Below, piece by piece: positions 41,563 to 53,560 of a DNA stretch of 64,000 nt. Location: NCBI GenBank assembly GCA_035582835.1, contig JAYKAV010002009.1, forward strand, positions 64,634-128,633, read 5' to 3'. A program made the translations under genes and the position numbers. Position 1 is the first letter of the stretch; each line of letters begins with the position of its first letter. The notes below the pieces were generated by a model. It did not search any database. It was not told where the DNA came from and worked only from the letters and a program-made list of their open reading frames with translations. Source of the stretch: Phoebastria nigripes. Taxonomy: Eukaryota; Chordata; Aves; Procellariiformes; Diomedeidae.

Positions 41563-44500
41563 CTAACAAAAGATGCAAAGTATTGCAAGGGTAGAGCAAG
41601 GCNGTAATTGGATGTGTTACACCAACACAGATATAAACACTCAGCAAAGCATTAAGGCCTATCCTTGACAAAGTGATTTTGCAAAATAAAGCTGTCCTTC
41701 AGTATTTAACTATTCACTGCAGAGTGAGGTGGATGATCGATCTGACAGAGGATGGCCTAAGGGATCATACAGAGCTCTGGCACATCTAAAAACACAGACT
41801 TAGATCAAATCACAACACAAGATCATGGTCATCAGCACAATTTCTTACTGCTTGCTATAAAGAGTAATTGAGTAATTTCTTTTAGTCAGAAAATTGTGTT
41901 TCTAAAAAGGTCAAAAAAAAATCAAATGCTTCTGGGCTCGTCAAGCATTACTGACCCAAACCAAATTTTCACAAGGGTCTTTTTTTCCTTTTTATTTTAT
42001 TGACTACCAAATATATCCTAGACCTTTACAATAATAATGTGTCATTAATATCAAATCAGGTATTAAATGAAATATTCATATAACTGACAGTATTGTATCA
42101 CTGTATTAGTTTAAGATCACTGGTATCAGTGTTTTGCTGATACTAAATTCAGTATCAATTCAATATTAAACCACTGATATTAAAATGCAGACATTGCATT
42201 TGTTCACAAAGGAACTAGATCAGAGGATTATCTTTTTGACTAAATACCAGACTCGTTTACCTCTAAGTTAACTCACAGGAAAATAAAAAAGATTACAGTA
42301 ATGAATCTGACACTTTTAGATGAACTTAGTTCTTGCTAGCCTTCAGAAGAAAGTTTGTGCACCATTTGAAAACTTTTAGTAGGACACACTGAACAGCCTT
42401 ACGAGACTCTAAGGATCAGAGTTTTTCAACTTCATCTTTACATTTTCTAGTATGATTAGACACCAATGAAACACAATTTCAGAGGACATACCAACCCATC
42501 TTTTTCTATTGGAATCAAATAGTTTCAAAAGGATGTGGGCATCTGTGTCTGTGCGTGCATGAAGCTTGACATATAAGTATTTGTCTACTATAGACACATG
42601 AACAGAGAACACATGCCTATACACTATGCCAAATGTTTTTATCTAGCTTCTGTATCCTGTTCGCCACATGCTCAGTTTACTCACAGCTCCTGAAAGACAG
42701 TGACTCTGTACCATCGTGCTTTCTGGGGATCAGTAATTTGCGTCAAAGTTTACTGGAAAACTACCTTCGGGTGACAGTCAGAACGTACCACGTGATATTT
42801 GCAGGCTAATACTAGTAATTTCTGCTTGCAGTCTAAGGTGGGCAGATACAAGCCAGCTCCAAATGTGAAGCTGGGTAGCCTGGGTGAGTGCAGTCACACC
42901 AACCCCAAACTCCTAGTCCTCGGGCCTGCCCAGCTTCTGGAACGCAGGGCTGTCCTATGATTGCAAGTGCTCATGCACACATAGTCAATGAGCTTTTAGC
43001 GTAATGAAAATTGATACTCCAGAGCATTCTTTCACAGGACAAAAAAAAAAAAAGGCAACACCAGGAAGATATTTATTTTTCTCCATCACTTTGTCATTAG
43101 GGGCATTTCACTGCATTTTTGCTGATACTTAGGTTTGTCTGCTATGTTGTCATCTATGAAGGTAAAGCAGAAATGAAGAAATAACACCAATAATTTCAGT
43201 AACCTCCAGGGTCATCAGGAGCTGCATGGTCCCTGTGTTTGGAGTTATAACAACTGTAAAACAAATATGAGGGGCAAAGACTGTACAAGTCAATGGAACA
43301 CACTCTGGTGACATTTACCCTGGTGACTNTCATTGCTGAACAACAAAAGCAACACTGGGAATGAGACAGGACAAGCATTTACAAAGACTGCAGAGAACTT
43401 GCAGCTTGTAATGAGTTCTGTATGCTGCGGGTTTCAAACTGATTCAAAATGGAATAGTTAACTGTTTGAATCATTCCGGTTTTGAGTCACCAAGAATGCA
43501 CTTAATTTTGAAGAGGAACCTGCATATACTTGGAGAAATTAATTTAAAATCAGTTTAAATACTTGATTAAGCAGGGGTGTAACACAGCATCCTGTCTCTT
43601 TTTTTAAAANCCCATAACTTTCTTGTCTAGGCTTTGTCCCATAGTTTGTTCAGTGGCCTCTTTCCTGGTAAAGGGATCAGTCATCACCCAACATGCTGTG
43701 GAATGCACGCAGACCATTTGGGGGATTTGTTTGGATGCTGCCAGTTATCAGCAACATCTGGTTAATACAGATTGTAAGTATTTCTTAATGAAGTAAATGC
43801 ACCCAAAGGCCTGAGCAATGAGCACATGGTAAATACAAATATAATTTAGTTAAACAGCAATTAACAATACTGCAGTTATCAGAAATGTCCTGTTAAACTC
43901 GAGCAGAACTATGTCTGTCACATTGAATGGCAGCTATTCTTTGAAATTCTGTATTGCAAGAAAACCAGTTGATTTCACTCCATCGATATGATCCATGATT
44001 TTTTTGTGAGCAGCTGTCACTGACCTACTGAAACTATGACCAAGTGAGAGAGGCTATTAAAGGCTGTTAAAAAAAAAAATCTTTAGAAGAAACTGTATAC
44101 TACATACACAATATAGACACACAAAGTCCTCAAGCCACACTGTAGATGCATAGAGAAACCAAACAAGTTCAGACTCAAAGATTGAGGCTCAAGGTTTATT
44201 TAAATAGGAAAAAAAAAAAAACCTAAGCTTATTATTATGGCTGTGATAGAAGAAACGCGGCGCTAATATTTTTGAACAGTGTAATGAACCTGCATTAGTT
44301 TCTACTCCTGTGCAAGTGTATTGTCTGAATGAGATTTATTTTTAATATCTTTACGGGAGTGCTGAGTGGGTTTAACATTTGTTGAGAGAGACCGACCTTT
44401 GGGATACGTCCTTTACCAAGGAAATACTGAAACAATTTGTTTCTTTTCTTACGTTAACCACACAGGATATTATCAGAAGCTTTTTAGATTGTTTTCTACA

Positions 44501-44785
44501 GCAATATGATTCAGAAATAATAAAACAATCAGTTTTATATTCTCGTAACAAGAGAGGAAGAGAGATTTCCACAGATGTCCTGGCACTAGCTATAGCCTGA
44601 GAGCAGTTTTGCCTTTTGCACAACCCGCAAAGTTATGTAATCATGCAAGGCTGATTGTCTTTAGGTGTCTCAGAAGGATACAAGAAGACATTTTAGTGCT
44701 GACCAAACTGGGTAAATCACTCCTTTAGACTGCAAAGCCTGGTATGTAACACGTTGATACAGTTAGAAAAACAAAGAGTGCTCAC
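41563..44785 (-). other. PTPRT: PTPRT intron between MAM and Ig exons
   Basis: A 3.2-kb intron with donor GTGAGC and acceptor TTTGTTAG. It has no recognised transposon. It includes a degenerate inverted-repeat-like AT-rich patch (about 42070-42185) and a sequence just after the donor side (44220-44660) that looks like a conserved non-coding candidate. Confidence 0.9.
44220..44660. promoter_or_regulatory. Candidate conserved non-coding element near the second MAM exon
   Basis: Non-repetitive stretch 130-560 bp downstream (in transcript sense) of the 82-bp exon. It keeps several CpGs inside AT-rich sequence (AACGCGGCGCTAATATT, GAGACCGACC, TTACGTTAACCACACAGG, CAACCCGCAAAGTTATGTAA) and has unusually few decayed-repeat signs. 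Both strands are open for 70-80 codons, but neither reading looks like a known protein. I infer constraint only from this texture; no alignment was possible. Confidence 0.25.
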
Positions 44786-44867
44786 TGCATGGGTGGGCGA
44801 GAACTCTGACTTCATCCACAGCTATGTACCCTGGATGTCCTTTCAAAGAGACAGATTCAAATATCAC
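44786..44867 (-). CDS. PTPRT: PTPRT coding exon (end of MAM domain; human exon 4 equivalent)
   Basis: Partial CDS: an 82-bp exon completing the MAM domain. The acceptor reads TTTCAG and the exon opens with GTG ATA TTT GAA (V I F E), which directly follows the Gln that ends the upstream exon. It continues as [16 protein letters not shown] and ends at the cysteine of AHPC plus one base, before the donor GTGAGC. Length 82 = 27 codons + 1, so it enters at phase 0 and leaves at phase 1, matching the two bases at the start of the next exon. [11 protein letters not shown] is the conserved terminal beta strand of MAM domains, and the last Cys is one of the MAM disulphide residues. The exon is 6.0 kb downstream of the previous one in the transcript. 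It is too short to call alone; it is supported by its exact join to the neighbouring exons. Confidence 0.94.
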
Positions 44868-45877
44868 CTGAAATACAAAATAAGAAAAAGTTTTCTTAAA
44901 AAGAATAGCTACACTAGTCATTTGGCCAGTCACCATATTCTGCTCTTGTTCCAATGTCTGAGTCATGCAAGGCATTTTGTCATTAATAATGAAGGGATAC
45001 CAAGGCAATTCAGTATGTACATGCATACCAAAGATTGAAAATCTGTTTGATATGGAAAACAAAAAGTTAGAGCAACATTCATTAGGATTAGAGACAACTA
45101 TGTGCTTCTTTCATTTGGAAGAGCAAAAAATACCCTGTGTATATGCGCACCTATATTCACTTTAAGCACCAGTCCAAGAACATTAAGTGGATAATCATTT
45201 GACATCTTGTTCTTAGTACGCCTCGGAAAGTTGGAGAATGCTGTACATGAGATAAAATTCTTTTCTTGAATCGATAACGCTGCATGGATTCTTCTGGAGA
45301 AAACCTTGATTTGGCATGCACGTCATTGCAGTATTAGAAAGCAAATTATGAGCAACAGATGACCCTGGATTCTAGCTATTGGACTGTAATAAGATTCTCC
45401 CAGATATAATAAAGTTGTTCCTGCCTTTCCCTGGATTGAACTAATGTGGTCTGAGAATGAATATTCTTAAAAACCACATGTAGTATTTCTCTACATGAGT
45501 GGCACACTAACTAGCACTTTCTATTTTATTTATGTATCTGGATAATGAAAGCGTTCCACTAATTTGGGTCTGAATAGACAAATATTCAATTACACATGAA
45601 CAAAAACCTCACTCTTCCCTATGGCTTTGTGATTTTACTTGGAAAACTGCCCTGATCTGGAGTATCCTGTTGCTAAACATATACAGACTATCTGAAAATC
45701 AGCGGTGCAGAAAAAAAACCCCTAAAAAAACTGATAAAGAGATCATTAAAACTAAGTTAACTACTGCCAAATAAGCTAACTAAAAATTCAGGAGAAAACA
45801 GTATTAAATATGGTGTAGTTTGCCCAACAATTAAAGGATAGTAGGACATGAGTTGTAGACTGTGCCCTCATCGCAGT

Positions 45878-46209
45878 CTACACCTTCCTCACAGGGGGCA
45901 GCAGCGGGGAGGTGCTGATCTCCTGTGTCTGGTGACCAGCNATAGGACGCGAGGAAATGGAATGAAGCTGCATCAGGGAAGTTCAGACTGGACATTAGGA
46001 AAAGGTTCTTCACTGAGAGGGTGGTCGGTCCCTGGAACAGGCTCCCCAGGGAAGCAGTCACAGCACCAAGCCTGTCAGAGTTCACGGAGCGTCTGGACGA
46101 CACTCTTCGTCATATGGTTTAATTTTACGTAGTCCTGCAAGGAGCAGGGAGTTGGACTCAATGATCCTTATGGGTCCCTTCCAACTTGAGATATTCTGTA
46201 ATTCTATGA
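45878..46209 (+). mobile_element. CR1 LINE 3' end, sense
   Basis: Contains the CR1 3' UTR landmarks in order: CACCTTCCTCACAGGGGGC, TGGTGACCAG, GGACATTAGGAAAAGGTTC, CTGGAACAGGCTCCCCAGGG, TTGGACTCAATGATCC, GGGTCCCTTCCAACTTGAG, and the terminal ATTCTGTAATTCTATGA repeat. It is 5' truncated, as most CR1 copies are, at about 45878. The octamer-type 3' repeat marks the true end at 46209. Confidence 0.93.
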
Positions 46210-49023
46210 GGAACAAAAAAATTAGAAATGTTAAACTGCAATAGAAAAAAAAAAATCCAGACATTATTTAACGTCTTGGTAATGCTACCTCTCAAGTTAG
46301 TGATTCTCTTCCCAAAGGAATGAAGTGCTATCCTTTACTATTTAAAAAAAAAAAGGAATGGGTGGAGATGTAATGGATGCTGTCTTCTGCATTTGAAAGG
46401 GATGTCCCCAGTTTCATTCCCCTTACTAAAGTAATGTTCACACTGTACTAAATTGCTCATTTTTGCATGCGTATACAATAATGTTTTCAAGGACAGAGTT
46501 AATTAACATGTTCAGCTGGCACAGTTACTACTGTTAGAGCAGCATTCCAGTGCAGCTACTTGTTTCGTAGGAGAAAGTATTTCAGTAATTTGTAACCTCT
46601 AAAATTCATTACTAGAACACAAAGTTAACTACTTAAAGCCAGTTTTCAACACTTATTCTAAATAAAAGCTGGTATTCCTAGCCTGTCACTGTTTAGCCTC
46701 TTCTCCATCTCCTTCATCAGAAGATTTAATACAGCAAAAGATTCAACTGTCCAAATGCTGATCACTGCATGCCCTGGCTATGAAAGTAGACCAATATGTC
46801 CTTCATAAGTACAGAATTGCTGTTAATCATTTTGCTTTGCATTTGGGCCTCCAGAACGTAGTTTCTACTCATGTTTCCATGGCTTCCTAAGATCTGCTCC
46901 CCCAGTTCAAAACGCATCCAAATGTGAGATCTTCTGGAATACGTCCATTAGAAAAAAGACATGATAAAAACAGGTAGAACACAAAAATTAACAGGCAAAG
47001 ATATAAACTAAGAAAAGCTCAAGTGCTAAAAATATGTAAAAACAAAGTTCTACTCCAGAGGAGGGTAGACAAAAAATAGGCTGTCCAAGGAGCAATAGGA
47101 GGAAGCAAGTCTCTGGAAGAGAAAATAATCCAAAAAACATCAACAAGTATTTTGTGTTATCAAGGTTCTTGATAGGCTTTTTAGGGACTGTATAAAATAA
47201 GAGTATAATGCAAGTGCTTAGTATGGAAATTATAATTTATTTCAGAAATGAAATGTCATTCATGATAAAAACTACGCTTACTGGGAAGGTCATGTAAGCA
47301 ACTACTGCGACTCCCTTCAGACTTGAATTAAAGTGCAAGATTACAGCTACGAAATCTTATTTTTGTTTTGCATTTGTGAGAAGCTGTAANCCGCAATGAA
47401 CTAATTCTCAAATTTCCTGCAGGCCAAGAACCTGGAAAGAAAAGTTCTCCAAGGCACTGGCATTAGCTATTAGTGCGTGGCAAAAGTAAGCACCGATACA
47501 TAGAGAATTGTCTTCTGTTAGTTACCGACATGTACAGAGTCTTTAATACAGCACAATATTACTTAAGCTGGTAACAACAGAGTCAGGTCATAAAAACCCC
47601 ATGCATACTGGTGCAGAATCCACTGAAAAGAGTGGAGGATTCCTCTCAATTCACACAATATTGTTTTGACAGAGTATTTTATTATCTGTTCCGCTTTACA
47701 CTCAGATATTCTTGTTATTTCCCAGTTCAAACTTCCACGTTGTTGTCTTTTTCTGTATTTTGCAGCATCTCAGCCCTATCAAAATGAGAAGCACAGAAGC
47801 ACCCTGGTTTTCCTGAAAACAGGGAATTGAGACACAACATGAGGAAAATGCAGGAATCCATGGTTATGGGGCCCAGTTCTGCAAATTTCACACTGAATAT
47901 CTCTCATGTCCTTTTAACTTCAGTCAGAAATGTAGTATAATGGTTGACACATAGACATTTAACAACGCTTTACGTTTAAGGAACTTCTCAGAAATTAATA
48001 TAGATGACAAAATGCGAAGCTTTATTCTTAAAAAACATTCTTAAATGCTCCTGAGAACTGCAAATACTAAGTCATTTCATGTTTCCTTACCAATAAACAA
48101 TCCTACATTTCACTGCTGCTATATACCAACAACGTCTGTATTAGCAACGTAGCCTGGCTCATCTGTTGTGGTACAACAGTTTTCTTCAGGCGTGGATCAA
48201 TAACGTTCCTTGCTATACATCAAAAAACTTCTTCCTGGCAGACTCTAGTGCTGCCCTTGGTGCATTCTGGGACCTTATGGCAAGCACTAATTCAAGATTA
48301 CATGTATTACCTTTCTCCAAAAACTATTATGGCTTTTTCTCACTACACTAAAAACATTTGCAGGCTGGGAATCCAAGTACGAGTAACTCTAGGGTAGACA
48401 TTATAAATCTCCACCATCCCCATGTTTATATCTCAGCAGAGTGCTTTTGGATCCAGATGACTCATATGACCCTTGCACAGAACTGCCAGACCTAAAACAC
48501 GACCACTGGCAATTGGTTTGGTTACTAGTTTTATACTAGTCACATCTCCAAAGCTCAAAGTACTTGTCGAAGCCTCAGACCCAGGGCAGGTAGTTTCAGA
48601 TTTTTTGCCTGATTGAATTTTCAATGCACACTGCAATTCAAGACGGTGCGGTTTCTGTGCATTAAGAGAATAATCCACATTTTGCCTGACACAGATTTCA
48701 TTTATTTAGGAGAAATGCTATTTTTTCCTGTGTTACCTGGTGCTTTTGAAATACAGAACATGCTTTCAGGCCTCTTGCGTACAAAGAGTTCTCCAGGCAT
48801 GCAATTTTGATTTAAAGCTGACAAATAACACTCCGATGGCACATCCTAGATCGTGAGTGTGAAATGAGACACTCCCTAGGCAACAGTACACCCAAAGCTT
48901 TTGTCATCCTGCCACCTCTGGACTCCTTTAGCCAGAAGTGTTACTTTAGGCTGCCAAATAACAATAATTTTGTCTAAGTCATCATTGTGTTTTCCTCGTC
49001 ACTTTTGCAAGCTTAAAGTTTTC

Positions 49024-49027
<4 letters not shown>

Positions 49028-49065
<38 letters not shown>
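49028..49065. repeat. T26 followed by A12
   Basis: Twenty-six T directly followed by twelve A, a self-complementary junction able to form a 12-bp A:T hairpin. It may be a homopolymer expansion where two retroposon tails met. Length may be unreliable in the assembly. Confidence 0.85.
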
Positions 49066-49831
49066 CAACCTTGATTAAATGTATAGGATTGCAGATCATC
49101 AACAGAAGATGGTTTATAAAATCAGGGACTGATGATAGATCAGTCTATTAGATCCCCCATAATATTGGGACAGATCTCAAATTTTAAAAGCCACACTTAA
49201 GGAATAAGAATACAAATATAAGCAGAAGGAAACATCACCCCCATTCATCAAAAACTAAAAAAGAAAACCCTTGCATTTTCTAGGAAGGAACTATTCCTAG
49301 GCAGTTACTGCTGGCTTCCAAACTGTTCATTTTTGCGCTGCAGTGAAAAATTCTTGTTTGATTTAAAGGATTTTTTGCTCAGGAAAAGCAAACTCGACCT
49401 GCAAAAGGACTTGCAAAAGAATTAAGTAAGGCTCAGGAAGTCTACTATTGGTATATCTAAGAGCAGGATCTCTCTTAGTGTGAGATCAGACTGTCTTCCA
49501 GGTTTTTCAAGCACTGATTATCCGGGTGAAAGGTCATTTCTGTTATCTCTGTGGAGCACCTACTATGAAGCAAATTCTGGTTCGTGACCAGGTTCATGTT
49601 AATGTGAGTGGAGTATAAGCACTTTAATATGACTTCAGAACAAGTGACAAGTTGTGCACAGCCCTTAAAACAACACTTTCCACACATTTGCATCGCTTTA
49701 TCCCTTCCTCTCACCCTGCACAGTGTGCTCATGTATTCTGCTGATATCCCCAACTCTTTTTCAGAGGCAGAACATTAAAGCATTCTACTTCAGCTCAGAT
49801 TTTACAGACCTCCTACCCAGTTACTAGAAGC

Positions 49832-49854
49832 AAAAAAAAAAAAAAAAAAAAAAA
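49832..49854 (+). repeat. A23 tract
   Basis: Homopolymer run of A followed by GCTTTT. No retroposon body is recognised upstream. Confidence 0.85.
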
Positions 49855-50875
49855 GCTTTTCTACCTGCTGTTTTCTAACCACAGACTGTTTGCTGCCTTT
49901 ATGATAGTTTATTCTATCATAATTCCCATCTCACTCATGTCTTTTATTAGTATCATATGTACATCAACTTTTCCTGCAAGGTTTAAGGTGCAATTACCTC
50001 CCAGGCTTTTTTTTTTTTGTCTTGAATATAAAACAAGACAAAAACATGCCTTCAACGCCTAACAAGAAGTATGTGAGTCCACTGTGTGCAATCTTACCTA
50101 ATTAAAACTAAAGCAATGACTGGAAAGTTGCCACATGAAGTTTTAAGTGGACAACTAACAAGTAGCTGTAAAATCAATGTAACCGAAAAACAACTTACCC
50201 ATTACCCTCAACTTTGTGCTTGTTTTAAAAAAAAATAAATCTCCTAACAGAACAAGTGAAACTATGTTACAAGCAGTGCTAAAAAGAAGAGAAACGGAGG
50301 ATCTGGTGAAGGGTATACTCATGTTGATAACATGATACGAGATTTTATTAGTAGCTTATATACTTACACCCCTCATACAGGCACAGGAAAAGTCCAGATG
50401 CAAAGCTGAGTGAACAAATGTTCCTTCTTACGGAACCAACCAAGGGCCAAAAACAGTTCAGACAAATTTATGCAGAGATACAGTTACACATGTAGACACC
50501 CAGTTGTATTTACATTTACATAGTGCCATGGAAAGTACCAATACAAGTCTGTTTATGTGCCAATTTAATGATAAACACATGGTTCTTAACTTGCCAATAA
50601 TTTGACTACCAGTGGTCTATCCATCGCTCTGTGACCTGACAACAACTGAAGAAAAAGAGTGAAGTGGCAAGAAATAGGTCAAGATGCCTATATAACCTCT
50701 TGCTATAAAACTGCTATATGTAAACTCATTCTGACAGGAAAAATTCGGGGGGGACGTGGCAGGGGTGGGGAGGAGAAGGAGAATTTGATTTTCAGAATAC
50801 CTATTGCTAACAATAGCTTAGCTCACACCTAGCCAAGTGTTCAAAGGAAAAAGAGAGAAAAATATTACAAACTCA

Positions 50876-51292
<417 letters not shown>

Positions 51293-52926
51293 CTAGTTTT
51301 TAGGTAACAGAAAGAAAGGATATTAAAATTGCAAGGTATATACACAAATAGATTCAGGGCCAACTAGAACCACTTTAATGAGATAACTTAAAAATCAAAA
51401 TAAAAATACTATTTTGCTTTTATTATTTTATAACCTTGTGATAAAACAGTCCCTCTAAACAAAAGCATATTCACTCTTCAAGTAGCAACGAGGCTCTCCT
51501 ACCNCGTATAGTCCCCCAAAGGCACATTCAATACAAAAATTACAACAATGGACCAAATTCTCAGCTGGTGCTTGCCTATATGGCTCCTACCCACTTCGTG
51601 CCAACCTATACCTGTGAACCCTGCATCTTGGCACTATAAACTTTTGAAGGTTGTAATGTGTTAAGAAAAACCCAATTTTCAGAGCCCAAATGAATTAGAC
51701 TTGTTAGCATAACAGCAACATCTCGACTAGAAAAAATGCAACAAGGACAATTATTCTTCTAGGAGGGAAGGAAAGGCTGAATTTAGGGAGGGAAATATAT
51801 ACTAAGGCAATTTATGAGTTTGTTAACCTGGAATCTTGCATCATATTAACCATGGCACTTGATGTTGAACTTGCACTTTGATTCATCAAGCAGTTATTTT
51901 ACAGCACATTGTGTCTCAACTCATCTCTTCAGAAATGCATCAAGGTGACAAATGTTAGCAATATGGAAAAACATTATGAGAGTTATTTGATTCAATTCTG
52001 TTTAAAGGATCTCCTTTATGTGTGTGCAGACACTCACACTCAGAAAAAGCTGAAGAAAATACTAAGATTGGGGAGGTGGGGGGAGTGGAATGTGTGTGTC
52101 AGCAGCCAGACATGATAATTTTTAATCAAATGCAGCCCTCTTGACATTTTCAGTTCTGATGCTGCTGCCAAGGCATGCTACAAATGTATTTCTCTGCTGG
52201 CCTCTTGCAGTTCACAGAAGATTGAGTTTGAAAAGCCTTGCCTCACTTCTAACCTATTGACTTCCCTACTCCATGTCACAGCAGTGCAACACTCAGATGA
52301 GCCAGATAAACATTTTGATCAATTCTGTGCAGTGAACAGCCATATATTCTAAATTTATATCAACAGATAGCAGCAACTTTCTCCCACAAAAATGGTTTTT
52401 TCCCTGTATTTATATGACATAAATGCATTTTGTAAAGGATTGAAAAGCCTGGACGCAGAAGAAAGTCAATCCTTCAAAAAAATCACACATTCTAGAGACC
52501 TTGGAAATTTCAAGCACAATGCAAGCACAGCTGGGGAAGAGGCTGTACTAAGAAATATGAAAATTTATAGGCAAGATCCTCTCTGGCAATCCTATCTTTC
52601 ATTTTGATATGCTGAAAATCAAAATGGCCCCAAATCAAGAAATTCCATATTCACAGCAAGGACTTCAAGAAACATAAAAGCTGAACCCAAACTTTTCAAT
52701 TTCTCTCTAATAATCAAAGTCTGTAAGATGGGATCCTGACAAATGTTCACTGTTGATCAAATTCTGCTCCCAGTCAACCACAAAATCCCCTTCTTCAGCA
52801 AGTACTGTATACATACTATTCTTAAACATCCACCCAAATAAGCTAAAGTTTTGAGAAACTGAGATTTGGATTCTGTTTCTATGACCTAGGATAATTTATT
52901 ATCAGAAAGCACAATTGCCAACAGAC

Positions 52927-53130
52927 TTGAAGAGGCAGCACAGCCTGATAGTTAAGGCAGCAGGCTGGAAACCTGACAGCCTGGTTTCCAATGCTAATTA
53001 TGATGCTCACTTCCATGATCTCTGTCAGTACACATAGTCTGCCTTATCTTCCCTTACAAATAAAGCAAGAATAGTCCCAAGAACCACTCTTCTACTGAGA
53101 ATCTGGGAGGAAAGCCACTGTAAAACTGCT
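52927..53130 (+). mobile_element. Probable MIR-like tRNA-derived SINE
   Basis: The sequence resembles the old amniote MIR SINE in order: a tRNA A-box-like GATAGTTAAGGCAGCAGGCT, GACAGCCTGG leading into a B-box-like GGTTTCCAATGC, then CTCTGTCAG, CTGCCTTATCTTCCC and TACAAATAAAGCAAGAATAG. These correspond to the tRNA-related head and the CTCAGTTTCCTCATCTG..AATGGGGATAATA body. It is very diverged; ends are approximate. Confidence 0.5.
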
Positions 53131-53349
53131 GACTAACAGTAGCATAATATAGAGGAGTACAGCAGCTGCTGTGAAATGCACTGCCTGCAGCATTTCAATG
53201 CCATTTTGAGGAACAGGGCAAGATACAATGAAGACAAGTTCAACATTTGCCAGATCTCATACTTGAGGATGACGGCTCAATCAATTAGAACACTCGGTAA
53301 AGAAATACAGAGCTCCTGTGCATCCACAAGGTTTTTGACCAAGTGCCTG

Positions 53350-53560
53350 CTACACTGGGTAGGAACCCAGGAAACCTCATTTTTGCACCATCATTGATTG
53401 GATCATAGAGCACATCATTTCACTTCTGGGCATCTTTCTCAACTTTTTTAAAATTTTTATTTGGATAATACATGGATTCCTACCCTAAGAACTACTCTGA
53501 AGCTGTACTGTGTCTAACACAATACAGTTTTGAACTGCACTGGGGTAGGTGTTTCAATGA
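53350..53560 (+). mobile_element. Possible second MIR-like SINE
   Basis: ACCCAGGAAACCTC, CATTTCACTTCTGGGCATC, TTTGGATAATACATGGATTCC and ACACAATACAGTTTTGAACTG lie in the same order as the MIR body and tail (ordering similar to GGTTC, ACCTC..TGTGCC, GGATAATA, GTAAAGCGC). It is weaker than the preceding copy and could be coincidence or a related core-SINE. Confidence 0.3.

Noticed and set aside
44763..45062. 99-codon minus-strand ORF taken as a whole
   Set aside because: Only the 82-bp exon within it (44786-44867) is real; the upstream part is intron read through the TTTCAG acceptor.
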